Position numbers and translations under genes: made by a program
NCBI GenBank assembly: GCA_964617665.1
Contig: CAZUAH010000032.1
Coordinates: 1 to 50,231 of the forward strand
Length of the DNA stretch: 50,231 bases
Source: JADHUC01 sp964617665
GTDB lineage: Bacteria > Planctomycetota > Planctomycetia > Pirellulales > Pirellulaceae
Direction: 5' to 3'
Shown: in pieces, positions 34,963-44,952 of the stretch
Layout of the letters: each line of letters starts with the position of its first letter
Numbering within the stretch: the first letter of the stretch is position 1
Notes under the pieces: model-generated
What the model was told of the DNA's origin: nothing
The model's input: only the letters and a program-made list of their open reading frames with translations
Databases searched by the model: none

Positions 34963-36729
34963 TCACTTGATGCCTGCACGGAAGTTCTGTACCACTTCGG
35001 CGGTCCGCAGATAACGATCGTAAAGGCGGAGGCTACTGATCGCAACGCCCGTCAAGTCGGCTTTGAGGCCACCCGTACCAGACACATCTCCGATCCGCGG
35101 ATCGAATCGTCCCCAGCCAAACTGACGGTCCTGGCCGCCGTCGCATAGAACGCCGTCTACGATGACCGTGATGATGTTCGGCCCCCCATCGACTATGAAG
35201 GCTACGTGATGCGGCTGACCCTCCTCCAGAAGATTTGGATCCGAGTCCCACGTCCCTCGATGTTCGCCGTCATCGATCGACAGATTCAACGTTCTGTTCT
35301 CGCCCATCGATAGAGCCCAGCCGCGACCGTCCTCATCTCGCGTGTCCAGCAACACTTGTCCTGGTGCAAAACGATCGGTGGTCAGCCGCAACTCAATGGT
35401 GAAGCCCCTTTCGTTGTCGAGGGCCAAGGGCTGGCCGATTCTGGCGTTGCCGGTTGTCAGATCAGACGCGTTGAATTGAACGATACGACCACGGGAAACC
35501 GGCTGTGACGGGAGTTCGTCATCGAGCTGCTTCCACATGCCTTCTAGCCGTACGCTGTCAAGCTCGTGGATTCGCGCCACCGACTTCTGTGTTTCGGTAA
35601 CCCAATACCGCCCGTTTTGCTCAATCAGATCCGGGTAGCTCATGCGTGTTTTGGGATCGTCGTCGTAGAGCAGAATCTCAGGCTGTGACCAATGCAGCTT
35701 GCCGTTTTTCGTTATCCCGCCGGAAATCCAGGCCGGGTTGCGGTCTTGGAAGGAACGACCGCTGTGAAAGTGATACCAGAACAAAAACTTGCCGTTGCTG
35801 CACCGCCATAGCTTTGGGCACGCACGCGGGTTTTTGATGGTTCGGCCACCGGGAGTGTACGTCATTGGTTCAGGCTTGGTCCACGTCCGTCCGCCGTTTT
35901 CGCTGTAGGCATGGCAGGGATATCCCATGGTCGTTCGGTAGATGCAATAGAGCCGTTCGCCTCCCAGCGGAAGCATATTGTGTTCTTCTTGGACAGAACC
36001 AAACGCCGATTTGCGGATACCATGCTCGCCTTCCGGCCGCAAGTCCCAACGGATGTCTTCGACTGCTGGTTCCGTCAGGATGTTGTCCGAACAATACAGC
36101 CAACCCTCGCTGTTGGCCAGAAAGTAACGACCGATCTTGGTAAATGAGAAGAACACTCGGCCATCTGTGGCCTCGGGCTTGTCGATGCCCCAGAACATCT
36201 GAACTTTGCCGCCGAAATCGTTGGCTCGGTCGCAGGCGGTCACTCGTAGCGGAATTCGGTAACGCTCCTTCGACCATGTCTTGCCGTTGTCGTCCGAGTA
36301 TTTCATCGCGTACCAGCCGTGAGTATCGGCACGCATCTTTTTGCCGTCGGGCAGCTTGTACACATTGTCGCCGTTGTATGTGTAGAAGGCGTAGACACGC
36401 CCTGTAGGGGTAACCAAGGGGACAGCCCACGACGCCTCGGGGCCGTCGGCCGGTTCGATGTCCGTCAGCGGCGACCAAGTCTTGCCTTGATCGGAACTGA
36501 TCGTCGAAACAACGTGTTGCCCGCCTTGGCCCTCGTGTCCGGCACCTGTGGTCAACGTACAGAGCCAATTGCCGTCCGCGGTGACGACGGCATACGGCAT
36601 ATCGCAGTATCCCTCATCCGGGATGCGGCTACCGGTGATAATATTTCGCATGTCCGCCGCGTCAGCCGACGCGAGTGCAAAGATGGTCACGGATGCCACA
36701 GAAACGCCCAGAGCCCTCGTCCATTGCAT
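34963..36729 (-). CDS. Sialidase-like (BNR-repeat) protein with C-terminal LamG-like domain
   Basis: 588 residues with a signal peptide (LGVSVASVTIFALASADA). Residues about 25-380 form a six-bladed propeller with Asp boxes: SSDQGKTWSPL, YSDDNGKTWSKE and YSENGGRTWTKPE. The C-terminal part (about 400-588) is a concanavalin/LamG-like jelly roll: FTIELRLTTDRF, NLSIDDGEHRGTW, SLRLYDRYLRTAE. The name exo-alpha-sialidase rests on this fold. The catalytic arginine triad and Glu/Tyr were not verified. It is the first gene of an operon with the TRAP transporter Q, M and P subunits, which suggests that it releases the substrate that they import. Confidence 0.82.
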   Translation of the reverse strand: MQWTRALGVSVASVTIFALASADAADMRNIITGSRIPDEGYCDMPYAVVTADGNWLCTLTTGAGHEGQGGQHVVSTISSDQGKTWSPLTDIEPADGPEASWAVPLVTPTGRVYAFYTYNGDNVYKLPDGKKMRADTHGWYAMKYSDDNGKTWSKERYRIPLRVTACDRANDFGGKVQMFWGIDKPEATDGRVFFSFTKIGRYFLANSEGWLYCSDNILTEPAVEDIRWDLRPEGEHGIRKSAFGSVQEEHNMLPLGGERLYCIYRTTMGYPCHAYSENGGRTWTKPEPMTYTPGGRTIKNPRACPKLWRCSNGKFLFWYHFHSGRSFQDRNPAWISGGITKNGKLHWSQPEILLYDDDPKTRMSYPDLIEQNGRYWVTETQKSVARIHELDSVRLEGMWKQLDDELPSQPVSRGRIVQFNASDLTTGNARIGQPLALDNERGFTIELRLTTDRFAPGQVLLDTRDEDGRGWALSMGENRTLNLSIDDGEHRGTWDSDPNLLEEGQPHHVAFIVDGGPNIITVIVDGVLCDGGQDRQFGWGRFDPRIGDVSGTGGLKADLTGVAISSLRLYDRYLRTAEVVQNFRAGIK

Positions 36730-37083
36730 TGTCCAGACCTTTTCTCATGCGGTTCGTCTCGTCGAGCTGTCCAGTCTCCCGCCGCATACTTTAACACTCG
36801 TGCCAGCCTCACCAAGTATGGCAACCAAGCCCTGCTAGCAAACGGGCCCTTCCTGTTGTGTTGCGTGCGCGTCGGGATGGACAGTCGCCCGGGAAGACCG
36901 GGAACCGACCGTCTGGCCTGTGGGTGGTGTTTTCTTGTGAATATCTGCGGATTGAACCGTGAAAATGGACGATCCAACGTAATGCATTGCGTGTCATCGC
37001 CGTTTGGCGTAGACGTAAGGGCTGAAGACAGTTAATCTTAGGTTTTCCCCAACCAACAGAAACAACTCCGGCGGCTTTTCGCC
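36730..37083. other. Intergenic region between divergent operons
   Basis: About 350 bases separate the sialidase-TRAP operon (minus) and the RND exporter (plus). It must hold both promoters; none is clear by eye. At 36852-36865 lies CCTGTTGTGTTGCG, identical to the flank of the hairpin at 15798-15823. Nothing else recognised. Confidence 0.45.
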
Positions 37084-40000
37084 ATGAAGTCTACGTTTTT
37101 CTCTCGGCGTGCCCTGCTGATCCTCTGTGTCGTCTTTTTCTTGACGCCCTTTGCGCTGCGCGGCGCTCGGTATGCGTTGCAGCGGATGAAGAACAATGTC
37201 AAGGATTGGTTGCCTGCCGACTTTGCCGAGACAACCGATCTGGAGTGGTTCGCCCGGCACTTCGCGGGCGAGCAGTTTGTCGTCGTCACTTGGCCTATAC
37301 CGGAGGAGCTGAAGGCAGAGGGCAAAACGCTGGAGGACGATCCCCGGTTTGCACAACTGGTGGAAAAGCTCCGTGGCGAAGTTGGACCAGCGGAACCGGT
37401 CGGAGGTGAGGTAACGGATAGCGGTGACGATACGATCTTGCCCGCGCGAAGGAAAGACTTCGACGAACTGACAGTCGACGAACGCGCTGAACTCGATCGT
37501 ATGCGGGCTCGGGATTTCGGCGACGCGCTCGGGCTTTGCACTACAGGCGATTTCCACGAGAACTGGGGCGACGGGGGCGAAAAATGGCTGCAAGGCGACG
37601 ATGACGTTTGGTACTACATCACGCCGGACGGCGAGTTGTACGAGTGGGGTGGGAAAAGCAACCTGATCGGAGCTGTGAGCCGCACCGTCAAACGAGGCAT
37701 ATTGCGCAACAAATCGGTCGAAGGCGAATTCGTAGCCACGTTCGGAAACCCGGCCGCCGAAGGCAGCCCGAACGAATTCCACGCAGACCCGCGGAAGCTT
37801 ACAGCACGCCTGTTCAAGTCGGTCACTACCGGGCCGGAAGAACGTGATGGTCTTTCCAAAAAGGGCGGCGCACTCTGGTCGTATGAACTGGAAGACCAGT
37901 ACGCGGCCGAAGAAGCCAGAGCCAAGGCGTTGGAGCGTTTGACGGGCACATTGTTTGGACCGGACGGCAAACAGACGTGCATTTTGCTAACGATTAGCGA
38001 ACCGGGCAAACGCGATCTGCGACGCGTAATTGGAAGGCCGCTGTTGGGAAGACCACGTGGCAAGCTCTTGGAGTTGGCAGCCGAGTGCGGCATTTCGGAG
38101 GACGACCTGAAGATGGGCGGTCCGCCCGTCGACAACGTGGCCATCGACGAAGAAGGTCAGATCACGCTGGCTCGGTTGGTCGGATATTCGGCCCTGGTCG
38201 GCATCGTCATTTCGTTGATTTGCTTCCGCAGCGTGAAGGTCACCATGATGATCTTCTTCGTGGGCGGCGTCGCCGCATTCACCAGCCTGGGTATTGTGTG
38301 GTGGTCTGGCGGCTCGGTAGACGCAATTCTGATGTCGATGCCTTCGCTGATCTACGTGCTGGGTCTGTCCGGCGCTGTGCACATTGTGAACTACTATCGA
38401 GATGCAGCCGAAGAAGGCGGTCTTGAAGGCGCACCGGGAAGAGGTCTGGCTCACGGTTGGAAGCCATGTACGTTGGCCGCATTTACTACAGCCCTGGGCT
38501 TGATGTCGCTGAACACAAGCAGTCTGGTTCCCATTGAGAAGTTTGGTTTCTATTCGGCCATTGGCGTTATGGCCACGCTGATGCTGCTATTCACGTTTCT
38601 GCCGTCGGCCCTCGAATTGTGGCCGCCGAATTTCCACAAGAAACAGAAGAAGTCGGGCGACAAGCAGGCATTCGATGTGCGGCAGACGTTGCTAGGCTTT
38701 TGGGAACCGGTTGGTACATGGATCGTCCGCCATTACGTCTTGGTGACTGCCACATGCACAATCGTGTTTGTGATCGGCTTGTTTGGCCTGCCCAAAATCA
38801 AAACGTGCGTTCAGTTGATCAAGCTGTTCGACGGCGATGCGAAGATCATTAAGGACTACGAGTGGCTGGAAGGGAATCTGGCCGACCTTGTGCCCATGGA
38901 ACTGGTTGTTCGCGTCCGTCCCGAGATGATGCGGAGTTCGCTTGCTGCGCAAGACTCCACCGACGAAGCGGTCGAAGTGGATGCGGACGAACTGGCGACC
39001 GAAGAAGTCGATGAGCGTTTTCAGTTGGACTTCCTGGAACGCATCGAGATCGCCGATCGGCTGCAGCGCGTGTTGGAGACGACGTTTGGGGACGAAGGCC
39101 AGGGAATCGTCGGTCGCGGCATGTCGGTACCAACTTTTGCTCCCGAGCTGCCACCACCAGGCGTCACCACGACGTGGAATCCGAAACGCGGCGTCATGAC
39201 TCGCAAGTTGGAGGGAAGCCGCCACGAATACCTGGCGTCCGACCTGCTAAAAATCGACAAGGAAGGTGAGCACAAAGGCAGCGAATTGTGGCGCATCAGC
39301 TTGCGGCTGGGTGCCTTGGCGGATGTCGACTACGGCGAGTTCGTTTCGGAACTGGAACGCGCGGTAGAACCCGTGCTGACCGCCTATCGCTTCCGAGGTC
39401 AGATCCTGCGTGACATCGACCAACAGCGCGAAGGCGGTGGATTCAACAAGGCACGCGTTGCATTTCTAGGGGTCTCCAATCCATCGCTGGCTGCCGCGGC
39501 GGATAGTGCGAACACGGATGACGGTGAGAATGACGAGCGCCCAGAGGTTGCCGGAAACGAGCCTGGTGAGATCGATCAAACGCAGATCTTCACGGAAACG
39601 CTGAAGGACCTGATGACTTGCGCCGGAGTCAAGGGTGTGAAAGCGAAAGGTGGATTCTGGCACGATCCGGATAAGATTGAGAAGGAAGAGGGCTACTACA
39701 CGTCGGAGGGCTGGGGAAACGGTCTGGCCAAGGCGTTTGACTGCGTGGTGCTTGTGCGGGACCACGAAAACTACGACATCGACTTCATCAAACAACATGC
39801 TCGGTTGTTCATCGACGCTCGCGACCACGTGTACTTCCCCTACTCTGAAACGGCGAAGACGGCGCGAGAAAAGGGAGACCCGATTCACGTCATCTACACC
39901 GGGCTGGTGCCCATCGTGTACAAGGCACAACGCGAGTTGTTGAACAGTCTGGTCGCGAGTATCGGCTGGGCTTTCGTCATGATCGCCGTGGTGATGATGA

Positions 40001-40665
40001 TCGTGCTGCGTAACGGGCGAATTCGCCCACTGAATCTGGTCAACATTCGAGCCGGCATGCTCTCCATGATTCCGAACGTGTTTCCCATTGTGCTCATTTT
40101 CGGAGCGATGGGGCACAGGCACATTTTGGTCGACATCGGCACGATGATGACGGCAAGCGTGGCAATGGGCATAGCCGTCGATGATACGATTCACTTCTTG
40201 ACCTGGTTCCGTGACGGAATTGCTCGTGGTCTCGCCCGGAACGAGGCCATTATCGAAGCATATCGGCGATGTGCCGCGGCAATGACTCAGACTACGCTGA
40301 TCGGCGGCTTGGGGCTTGCCGTGTTTGCCCTCAGTACGTTTACGCCTACGCAGTACTTCGGCGTAATGATGTTGACGCTACTATGTGCCGCACTGATTGG
40401 CGACTTGATCTTTCTGCCCGCACTGCTTGCCGGTCCGCTGGGGCGGTATTTCTGTCCTCCGCCGTCCGCGATTCAAGGCAGTCCAGAGTCCGGTGGCGAC
40501 GACTCTGCCCAATCGCCGAACGGAGATACTGACGGTGGGTCTGGAGCTTCCGAGGAGGCATCGTCCGATTCCGATTTTGGCAAACCTCATATGACGGATG
40601 TCAAGGGCCGCCGGAAGCGCTTCAACTACAGAACAGACCCAGGGCACGGAAGGCCCAAGAAATAG
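37084..40665 (+). CDS. RND/MMPL superfamily transporter
   Basis: An inner-membrane protein of 1193 residues with the RND plan: one N-terminal helix (LLILCVVFFLTPFALR), a large extracytoplasmic loop (about 30-365), five helices (LVGYSALVGIVISLICF, VTMMIFFVGGVAAFTSLGI and on), then the same plan repeated. In the second membrane block the pattern is MGIAVDDTIHFLTWFRDGI (proton-relay Asp pair). The first block lacks an equally clear acidic pair (the corresponding helix reads LGLSGAVHIVNYYRD). The second loop contains acidic inserts (DEAVEVDADELATEEVDE and DSANTDDGENDERPEVAG), and the C-terminus ends in a basic tail after a Gly/Ser/Asp linker. Members export lipids or hydrophobic molecules. Starts without a Shine-Dalgarno site. 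Confidence 0.85.
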   Translation: MKSTFFSRRALLILCVVFFLTPFALRGARYALQRMKNNVKDWLPADFAETTDLEWFARHFAGEQFVVVTWPIPEELKAEGKTLEDDPRFAQLVEKLRGEVGPAEPVGGEVTDSGDDTILPARRKDFDELTVDERAELDRMRARDFGDALGLCTTGDFHENWGDGGEKWLQGDDDVWYYITPDGELYEWGGKSNLIGAVSRTVKRGILRNKSVEGEFVATFGNPAAEGSPNEFHADPRKLTARLFKSVTTGPEERDGLSKKGGALWSYELEDQYAAEEARAKALERLTGTLFGPDGKQTCILLTISEPGKRDLRRVIGRPLLGRPRGKLLELAAECGISEDDLKMGGPPVDNVAIDEEGQITLARLVGYSALVGIVISLICFRSVKVTMMIFFVGGVAAFTSLGIVWWSGGSVDAILMSMPSLIYVLGLSGAVHIVNYYRDAAEEGGLEGAPGRGLAHGWKPCTLAAFTTALGLMSLNTSSLVPIEKFGFYSAIGVMATLMLLFTFLPSALELWPPNFHKKQKKSGDKQAFDVRQTLLGFWEPVGTWIVRHYVLVTATCTIVFVIGLFGLPKIKTCVQLIKLFDGDAKIIKDYEWLEGNLADLVPMELVVRVRPEMMRSSLAAQDSTDEAVEVDADELATEEVDERFQLDFLERIEIADRLQRVLETTFGDEGQGIVGRGMSVPTFAPELPPPGVTTTWNPKRGVMTRKLEGSRHEYLASDLLKIDKEGEHKGSELWRISLRLGALADVDYGEFVSELERAVEPVLTAYRFRGQILRDIDQQREGGGFNKARVAFLGVSNPSLAAAADSANTDDGENDERPEVAGNEPGEIDQTQIFTETLKDLMTCAGVKGVKAKGGFWHDPDKIEKEEGYYTSEGWGNGLAKAFDCVVLVRDHENYDIDFIKQHARLFIDARDHVYFPYSETAKTAREKGDPIHVIYTGLVPIVYKAQRELLNSLVASIGWAFVMIAVVMMIVLRNGRIRPLNLVNIRAGMLSMIPNVFPIVLIFGAMGHRHILVDIGTMMTASVAMGIAVDDTIHFLTWFRDGIARGLARNEAIIEAYRRCAAAMTQTTLIGGLGLAVFALSTFTPTQYFGVMMLTLLCAALIGDLIFLPALLAGPLGRYFCPPPSAIQGSPESGGDDSAQSPNGDTDGGSGASEEASSDSDFGKPHMTDVKGRRKRFNYRTDPGHGRPKK

Positions 40666-40667
40666 AG

Positions 40668-40718
40668 TTGCATGGCAGCCCGCTTTTCGGTCAGTTGCAG
40701 GCAGTAGTGGCCATGCAA
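40668..40718 (+). terminator. Possible terminator hairpin after the RND gene
   Basis: TTGCATGGC (40668-40676) and its exact complement GCCATGCAA (40710-40718) start 3 bases after the stop codon. The loop is 33 bases and no T-run follows, so this is weak. Confidence 0.3.
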
Positions 40719-40817
40719 GACTCACTATCCGATCATGGTAGACCCCAAGGAATGTAGGGCTACGAGGAAGTGCCTAGACATTCTTGACTCCCTGTCGATC
40801 GTATTCGCTATACGCCG

Positions 40818-42461
40818 ATGAATTCCCAGGCTCAACATCAACCTGACGAATCCGACGCGGCTCCCCAGCCGGAGAAGCGAACTTGGTTCGTAAGGCGACG
40901 TTATCCACACGTTTCGACCTGGATGATCTTCGGATTCTTCGTCACGTCGATTGTGGTGTTGCGCAGTGGTGCAATTGGCCTGGAACAGCGTCACGACGTA
41001 ATCAATGTTGCCACGTTCGCTCTTGGCGTGGCTGCGGTGATGACGATGTTGATATGGTTCGTCGTCCACAGCGTTTACCCCGCACAGGCTCGTTATGGAA
41101 CCGCCATTGGCGCGGTCGCCCTGGTTGCTGTACTGGCGTCCATCTTCAGGATCAAAGATGTCAGCGGCGATCTCGTGCCGGTACTCGCGTTCCGCTGGAG
41201 TGTTGACGCGGACGAAATGCTGGAGAAACCGAAGGCGGCCGATGGCGAAGTCGATCTGGTAACGGTCACCGAATTCGATTCGCCTCAGTTCTTAGGCCCT
41301 GATCGCAGTCCCATACTCACCGGTATTACGCTCAGCCGTGATTGGTCGATTCCCCCTAGACAACTCTGGCGTTCGCCGATCGGTGCCGGCTGGTCTGGAT
41401 TCGCCGTGGTAAACGGTTTCGCGGTGACGATGGAACAACGCGGTGACGCGGAACTTGTCACATGCTACGAAGTGTCCACCGGCAAGTTGAGATGGTGGAA
41501 TGCGAGAACAGGTCGCCATCACTCCATTCTCGGCGGCGCGGGACCGCGTTCGACACCAACGATCGACGAAGGTCGGGTCTATGCTTTTGGCGCGACTGGC
41601 GTCTTACGTTGCCTCGACGGTGCCGATGGCAGAGAGATCTGGAGCGATGACCTACTCGCGCGGATCCGCGTCACACCTGCCGAAGACATGAAAGCCGTCG
41701 AGTGGGGGCGATCGGCTTCGCCCCTGATCGTTGATGATTTCGTCGTCATTCCCTTAGGCGGTCCGCTGGACGGTGCGTGTACCTCGTTGATCGCGTTCGA
41801 TAAGTTGACCGGAAAGTTGGCATGGAAAGGCGGAAACCACCAAGTTGGCTATGCGTCGCCGAGCCTGGCAACCATCCATGACGTGCGGCAGATCCTGATT
41901 GTCAACGAGGACTACGTCAGCGCCCATTTACCGGAGACTGGCGAGGTCCTTTGGGAGTATCCTTGGCCCGGCAAGAGCAACGCCGATGCCAACGTATCCC
42001 AAGCGGTGTCGCTACCGAATGATCGCATCTGGTTGTCCAAGGGTTACGATGGTGGTGCCCTGGTACTGCAGCTATCTCGCGGCGCGGACGAGAGCTGGAA
42101 AGCGAACAAGTTGTGGGGCAAACGAACGATCATGAATACGAAATTCACAAATGTCGTCATCCGTGACGAATACGTATATGGACTATCGGACGGATTCCTG
42201 CAGTGCGTCGATTTGGTGGCGGAGAGACGCCAGTGGAAGGGTGGCCGTTATGGTCACGGTCAGGTGCTCGGCGTCGGCGACTTGCTGCTAGTTCAAGCTG
42301 AGTCGGGCGACATGGTGTTGGTAGAAGCCACGCCTGACGGACACAACGAATTGGGGTCGTTTCCTGCTCTGGACGGCAAAACGTGGAACATTCCGTGCCT
42401 GTACGACCACTATTTGCTTGTTCGTAACGCGGAACAAGCGGCCTGTTACGAACTGCCTTAA
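40818..42461 (+). CDS. PQQ-type beta-propeller membrane protein
   Basis: 547 residues. Three N-terminal membrane segments (about 34-52, 62-85 and 95-115: WMIFGFFVTSIVVL, ATFALGVAAVMTMLIWFVV, GTAIGAVALVAVLASIF) anchor a C-terminal propeller with PQQ-like repeats: QLWRSPIGAGWSGFAVV, TCYEVSTGKLRWWNA, VYAFGATGVLRCLDGADGREIW and TGEVLWEYPW. The blades are of the type found in BamB and PQQ dehydrogenases. Catalytic residues for a PQQ enzyme are not evident, so a protein-binding or scaffold role is more likely. It follows the RND gene after about 150 bp on the same strand. Confidence 0.85.
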   Translation: MNSQAQHQPDESDAAPQPEKRTWFVRRRYPHVSTWMIFGFFVTSIVVLRSGAIGLEQRHDVINVATFALGVAAVMTMLIWFVVHSVYPAQARYGTAIGAVALVAVLASIFRIKDVSGDLVPVLAFRWSVDADEMLEKPKAADGEVDLVTVTEFDSPQFLGPDRSPILTGITLSRDWSIPPRQLWRSPIGAGWSGFAVVNGFAVTMEQRGDAELVTCYEVSTGKLRWWNARTGRHHSILGGAGPRSTPTIDEGRVYAFGATGVLRCLDGADGREIWSDDLLARIRVTPAEDMKAVEWGRSASPLIVDDFVVIPLGGPLDGACTSLIAFDKLTGKLAWKGGNHQVGYASPSLATIHDVRQILIVNEDYVSAHLPETGEVLWEYPWPGKSNADANVSQAVSLPNDRIWLSKGYDGGALVLQLSRGADESWKANKLWGKRTIMNTKFTNVVIRDEYVYGLSDGFLQCVDLVAERRQWKGGRYGHGQVLGVGDLLLVQAESGDMVLVEATPDGHNELGSFPALDGKTWNIPCLYDHYLLVRNAEQAACYELP

Positions 42462-42653
42462 CGGGAATATGGTGACTCCAATCCGGGCATTCGACCGAAT
42501 GCACAGCGAAATCATGGACAATTCCGCCCCAACGACTTACATTCAAAAGTGGGGGCGACAGACAGGCCGGTGCATAGTTCCTGATGAGTCCATCCTCAGA
42601 CCGTACCTGGTTTCAGTTTGAAGTGAAACCATCCCGATTGACTAGTGTCGACC

Positions 42654-42682
42654 TTGTCTGAAATGCGGTTTCCGTATAGGAT
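42654..42682 (+). promoter_or_regulatory. Candidate sigma70-like promoter of the Prc-type protease gene
   Basis: TTGTCT (42654-42659) and TAGGAT (42677-42682) are 17 bases apart, each matching the consensus in four of six positions. They lie about 70 bases before the start codon. Two GTTAAC copies (42684-42697) follow. Consensus matches this weak occur by chance. Confidence 0.3.
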
Positions 42683-42752
42683 CGTTAACTTGTTAACATT
42701 TGGCAACTTAGGACACATCCAGCATCCATTTCATTGTTGTTGAGAGGCTGTA

Positions 42753-44855
42753 ATGCGCGTTTTGAACGTCTTTGTCGCCCGAATGCGTCGTCCGAGTACA
42801 CTCATCACCTTGGGGCTCTGCGCTGCTATCGTCGTCGGCGTGTGGTCCATAGTGCCGGCGGGTCTAGTAGCCCCGCGGCCCAACGATCGGCACGTGACGA
42901 ACGTCGTCATGTCGCTGATTCGGCACGAGCATTTGTCCAAGCATACGCTGGACGACGAGATCTCCGAGCGAGGCCTGGAGTCATTCCTGAAGACGCTGGA
43001 CCCGATGAAGATGTACTTCAGTCAGTCCGATGCGGACGACTTCATGAAGCGTAAGCATGACTTGGACGACATGCTGAAGAAAAAAGACATCAGCTTTGGC
43101 TACACGGTCTTCAACCGCTTTCTGGGACGAATCGACGAACGCGTGAAGATGATCGACGGGCTGCTGAAAGAGGAGTTTGATTTTTCGATCGACGAAGAAA
43201 TGTTAACCGATCGGGATCTCGTGCAGTACGCCCAGAACGAAGAGGAATCGCTGGATCGGTGGAGACGCCGTATCAAATATGATCTGCTCGTTCTGAAGGG
43301 CGACAAGAAGGAAGGCGACGAAGCCCGTGACAAGCTGCGACGCCGCTACCAGAGCTTTGCCAAGAGAATGCACCAGACGGATGGGGACGAGTTACTCGAG
43401 TGGTACCTGACGTCGATCACCAGCAGCTACGATCCTCATACAACTTACATGTCCAAGAGTACCCTCGAGAACTTTCGCATCCAGATGCGTCTGAACCTCG
43501 AAGGGATCGGAGCCGCGCTACAGCCGATCGACGGGTATACCACAGTCTCGAAGATCATTCCCGGCGGAGCGGCCGACGAGCACGGCAAGTTGAAACCGGA
43601 AGATCGCATCGTTAGCGTCGGCCAGGGCGAAGAGGGTGAGATGGTCGACGTGGTCGACATGAAACTCGGGGACGTGGTGCAGCTGATTCGTGGCGACGCG
43701 GGCACAGTGGTTCGTTTGGGCGTGATTCCTGCCGGCAGCGCCGAGACGAAGATCTACAGTATCACGCGAGCAAAAATCGAATTGAAGGATAGCGAGGCAC
43801 GCGGAGAAATCATCGAAGAGGGCAAGAAGCCGGACGGCTCGCCAGTGCGCATCGGCGTTATCGACCTGCCCAGTTTCTACATGGACATGGAGGCTGCAGG
43901 AAAAGGAATCGACAACTACAAGAGCACGACGGTCGACGTGAAAAGAATCCTGGGGGATTTCAGCGAGAAGGAAGTCGATATCGTGGTTCTTGACTTGCGC
44001 CGCAATGGCGGTGGCAGCCTGACCGAGGCTATTGAATTGACAGGACTCTTTATCGAGTCCGGGACAGTCGTTCAGGTGAAGGACTCCGAAGGCCACATTC
44101 AGCCGTACGAGGACCGCGATCGCGGTATGTCTTGGGACGGCCCGCTGGTTGTCGTCACCAGCAAATTCAGCGCGAGTGCAAGTGAGATTCTGGCCGGCGC
44201 CGTCCAAGATTACCGTCGTGGTTTGGTCGTCGGCGATTCGGCCACGCACGGGAAAGGCACGGTGCAAAGCCTCTTGGAGTTGGGTAAACAGCTATTCCGC
44301 ATTCCGAATCCGCCGAACCTGGGTGCACTGAAGATCACCATGCAACAGTTCTACCGCCCCAACGGCGATAGCACACAGCAGCGCGGTGTGCTGGCGGACG
44401 TCACTTTGCCGTCGATCAGCGACCACATGGACGTGAGCGAGTCGGATCTGGATTACGCGATTGAGTTCGAGAAGATCCCGGCCGCCCGATACCCACGGTA
44501 CAACATGGTGGCTCCCGAGATCATTCAGGCGGCCAAAAACCGATCGGAGGCACGGATCAGCGAATCCGAGGATTTCGCCAAGCTGATAAGAAACATCGAG
44601 CGATACAAAGCCCAGAAGGAGAAGAAGAAGGTCTCTCTGAACGAAGAAGAGTTTTTCGCGGAACGGGCCGAGTTGGATGCCGACAAGGAAGAGGAGAAAC
44701 AGTTGGAAGAACAAGTCCAGCCTGACGACGAAGTCGTCAAGCGTGACTTCTACTTCAATGAAGTGTTGGCCATCACCGTCGACTACTTCCGGCTCCTGCA
44801 GAACAATAAGATCGCTCAAGCGCGACCTCGGTTACGGACGGAAAGACTGCCGTAG
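42753..44855 (+). CDS. prc: Carboxy-terminal processing protease (S41A, Prc/Tsp type)
   Basis: 700 residues, close to the length of Prc. An N-terminal membrane or signal segment (LITLGLCAAIVVGVWSIVPAG), an N-terminal helical domain (to about 230), PDZ domain (about 240-330: GIGAALQPIDGYTTV), and the S41 protease core. The serine motif SASASEI covers 473-479 (Ser475 is the likely nucleophile by spacing) and the lysine base is K501 in HGKGTVQ. The C-terminal domain (from about 550) is the DUF3340-like helical tail. It degrades or trims periplasmic proteins with exposed nonpolar C-termini. The 3' part has a strongly charged Glu/Lys-rich region (DKEEEKQLEEQVQPDDE). A promoter candidate is at 42654-42682. 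Confidence 0.92.
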   Translation: MRVLNVFVARMRRPSTLITLGLCAAIVVGVWSIVPAGLVAPRPNDRHVTNVVMSLIRHEHLSKHTLDDEISERGLESFLKTLDPMKMYFSQSDADDFMKRKHDLDDMLKKKDISFGYTVFNRFLGRIDERVKMIDGLLKEEFDFSIDEEMLTDRDLVQYAQNEEESLDRWRRRIKYDLLVLKGDKKEGDEARDKLRRRYQSFAKRMHQTDGDELLEWYLTSITSSYDPHTTYMSKSTLENFRIQMRLNLEGIGAALQPIDGYTTVSKIIPGGAADEHGKLKPEDRIVSVGQGEEGEMVDVVDMKLGDVVQLIRGDAGTVVRLGVIPAGSAETKIYSITRAKIELKDSEARGEIIEEGKKPDGSPVRIGVIDLPSFYMDMEAAGKGIDNYKSTTVDVKRILGDFSEKEVDIVVLDLRRNGGGSLTEAIELTGLFIESGTVVQVKDSEGHIQPYEDRDRGMSWDGPLVVVTSKFSASASEILAGAVQDYRRGLVVGDSATHGKGTVQSLLELGKQLFRIPNPPNLGALKITMQQFYRPNGDSTQQRGVLADVTLPSISDHMDVSESDLDYAIEFEKIPAARYPRYNMVAPEIIQAAKNRSEARISESEDFAKLIRNIERYKAQKEKKKVSLNEEEFFAERAELDADKEEEKQLEEQVQPDDEVVKRDFYFNEVLAITVDYFRLLQNNKIAQARPRLRTERLP

Positions 44856-44952
44856 CGAGTCTCTTCGCAGCAAGAACCCCACGGTGCCCAGACTGTCGCG
44901 CCGTGCGGTTTTCTTCCTGCCCCCGGGCACACACCAGCGTGAGAAAGATGCG

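Noticed and set aside
31986..36729. Firm naming of the TRAP operon as sialic-acid uptake (siaPQM)
   Set aside because: KLRVP and QENPLA are family-wide; no nan genes are in the window and the sialidase catalytic residues were not verified.
36886..36910. Hairpin CCCGG-CCGGG upstream of the RND gene
   Set aside because: The stem is only five bases and is expected by chance in GC-rich DNA.
36994..37782. A 262-residue open frame on the minus strand
   Set aside because: Antisense to the start of the RND exporter, with no family features or ribosome site.
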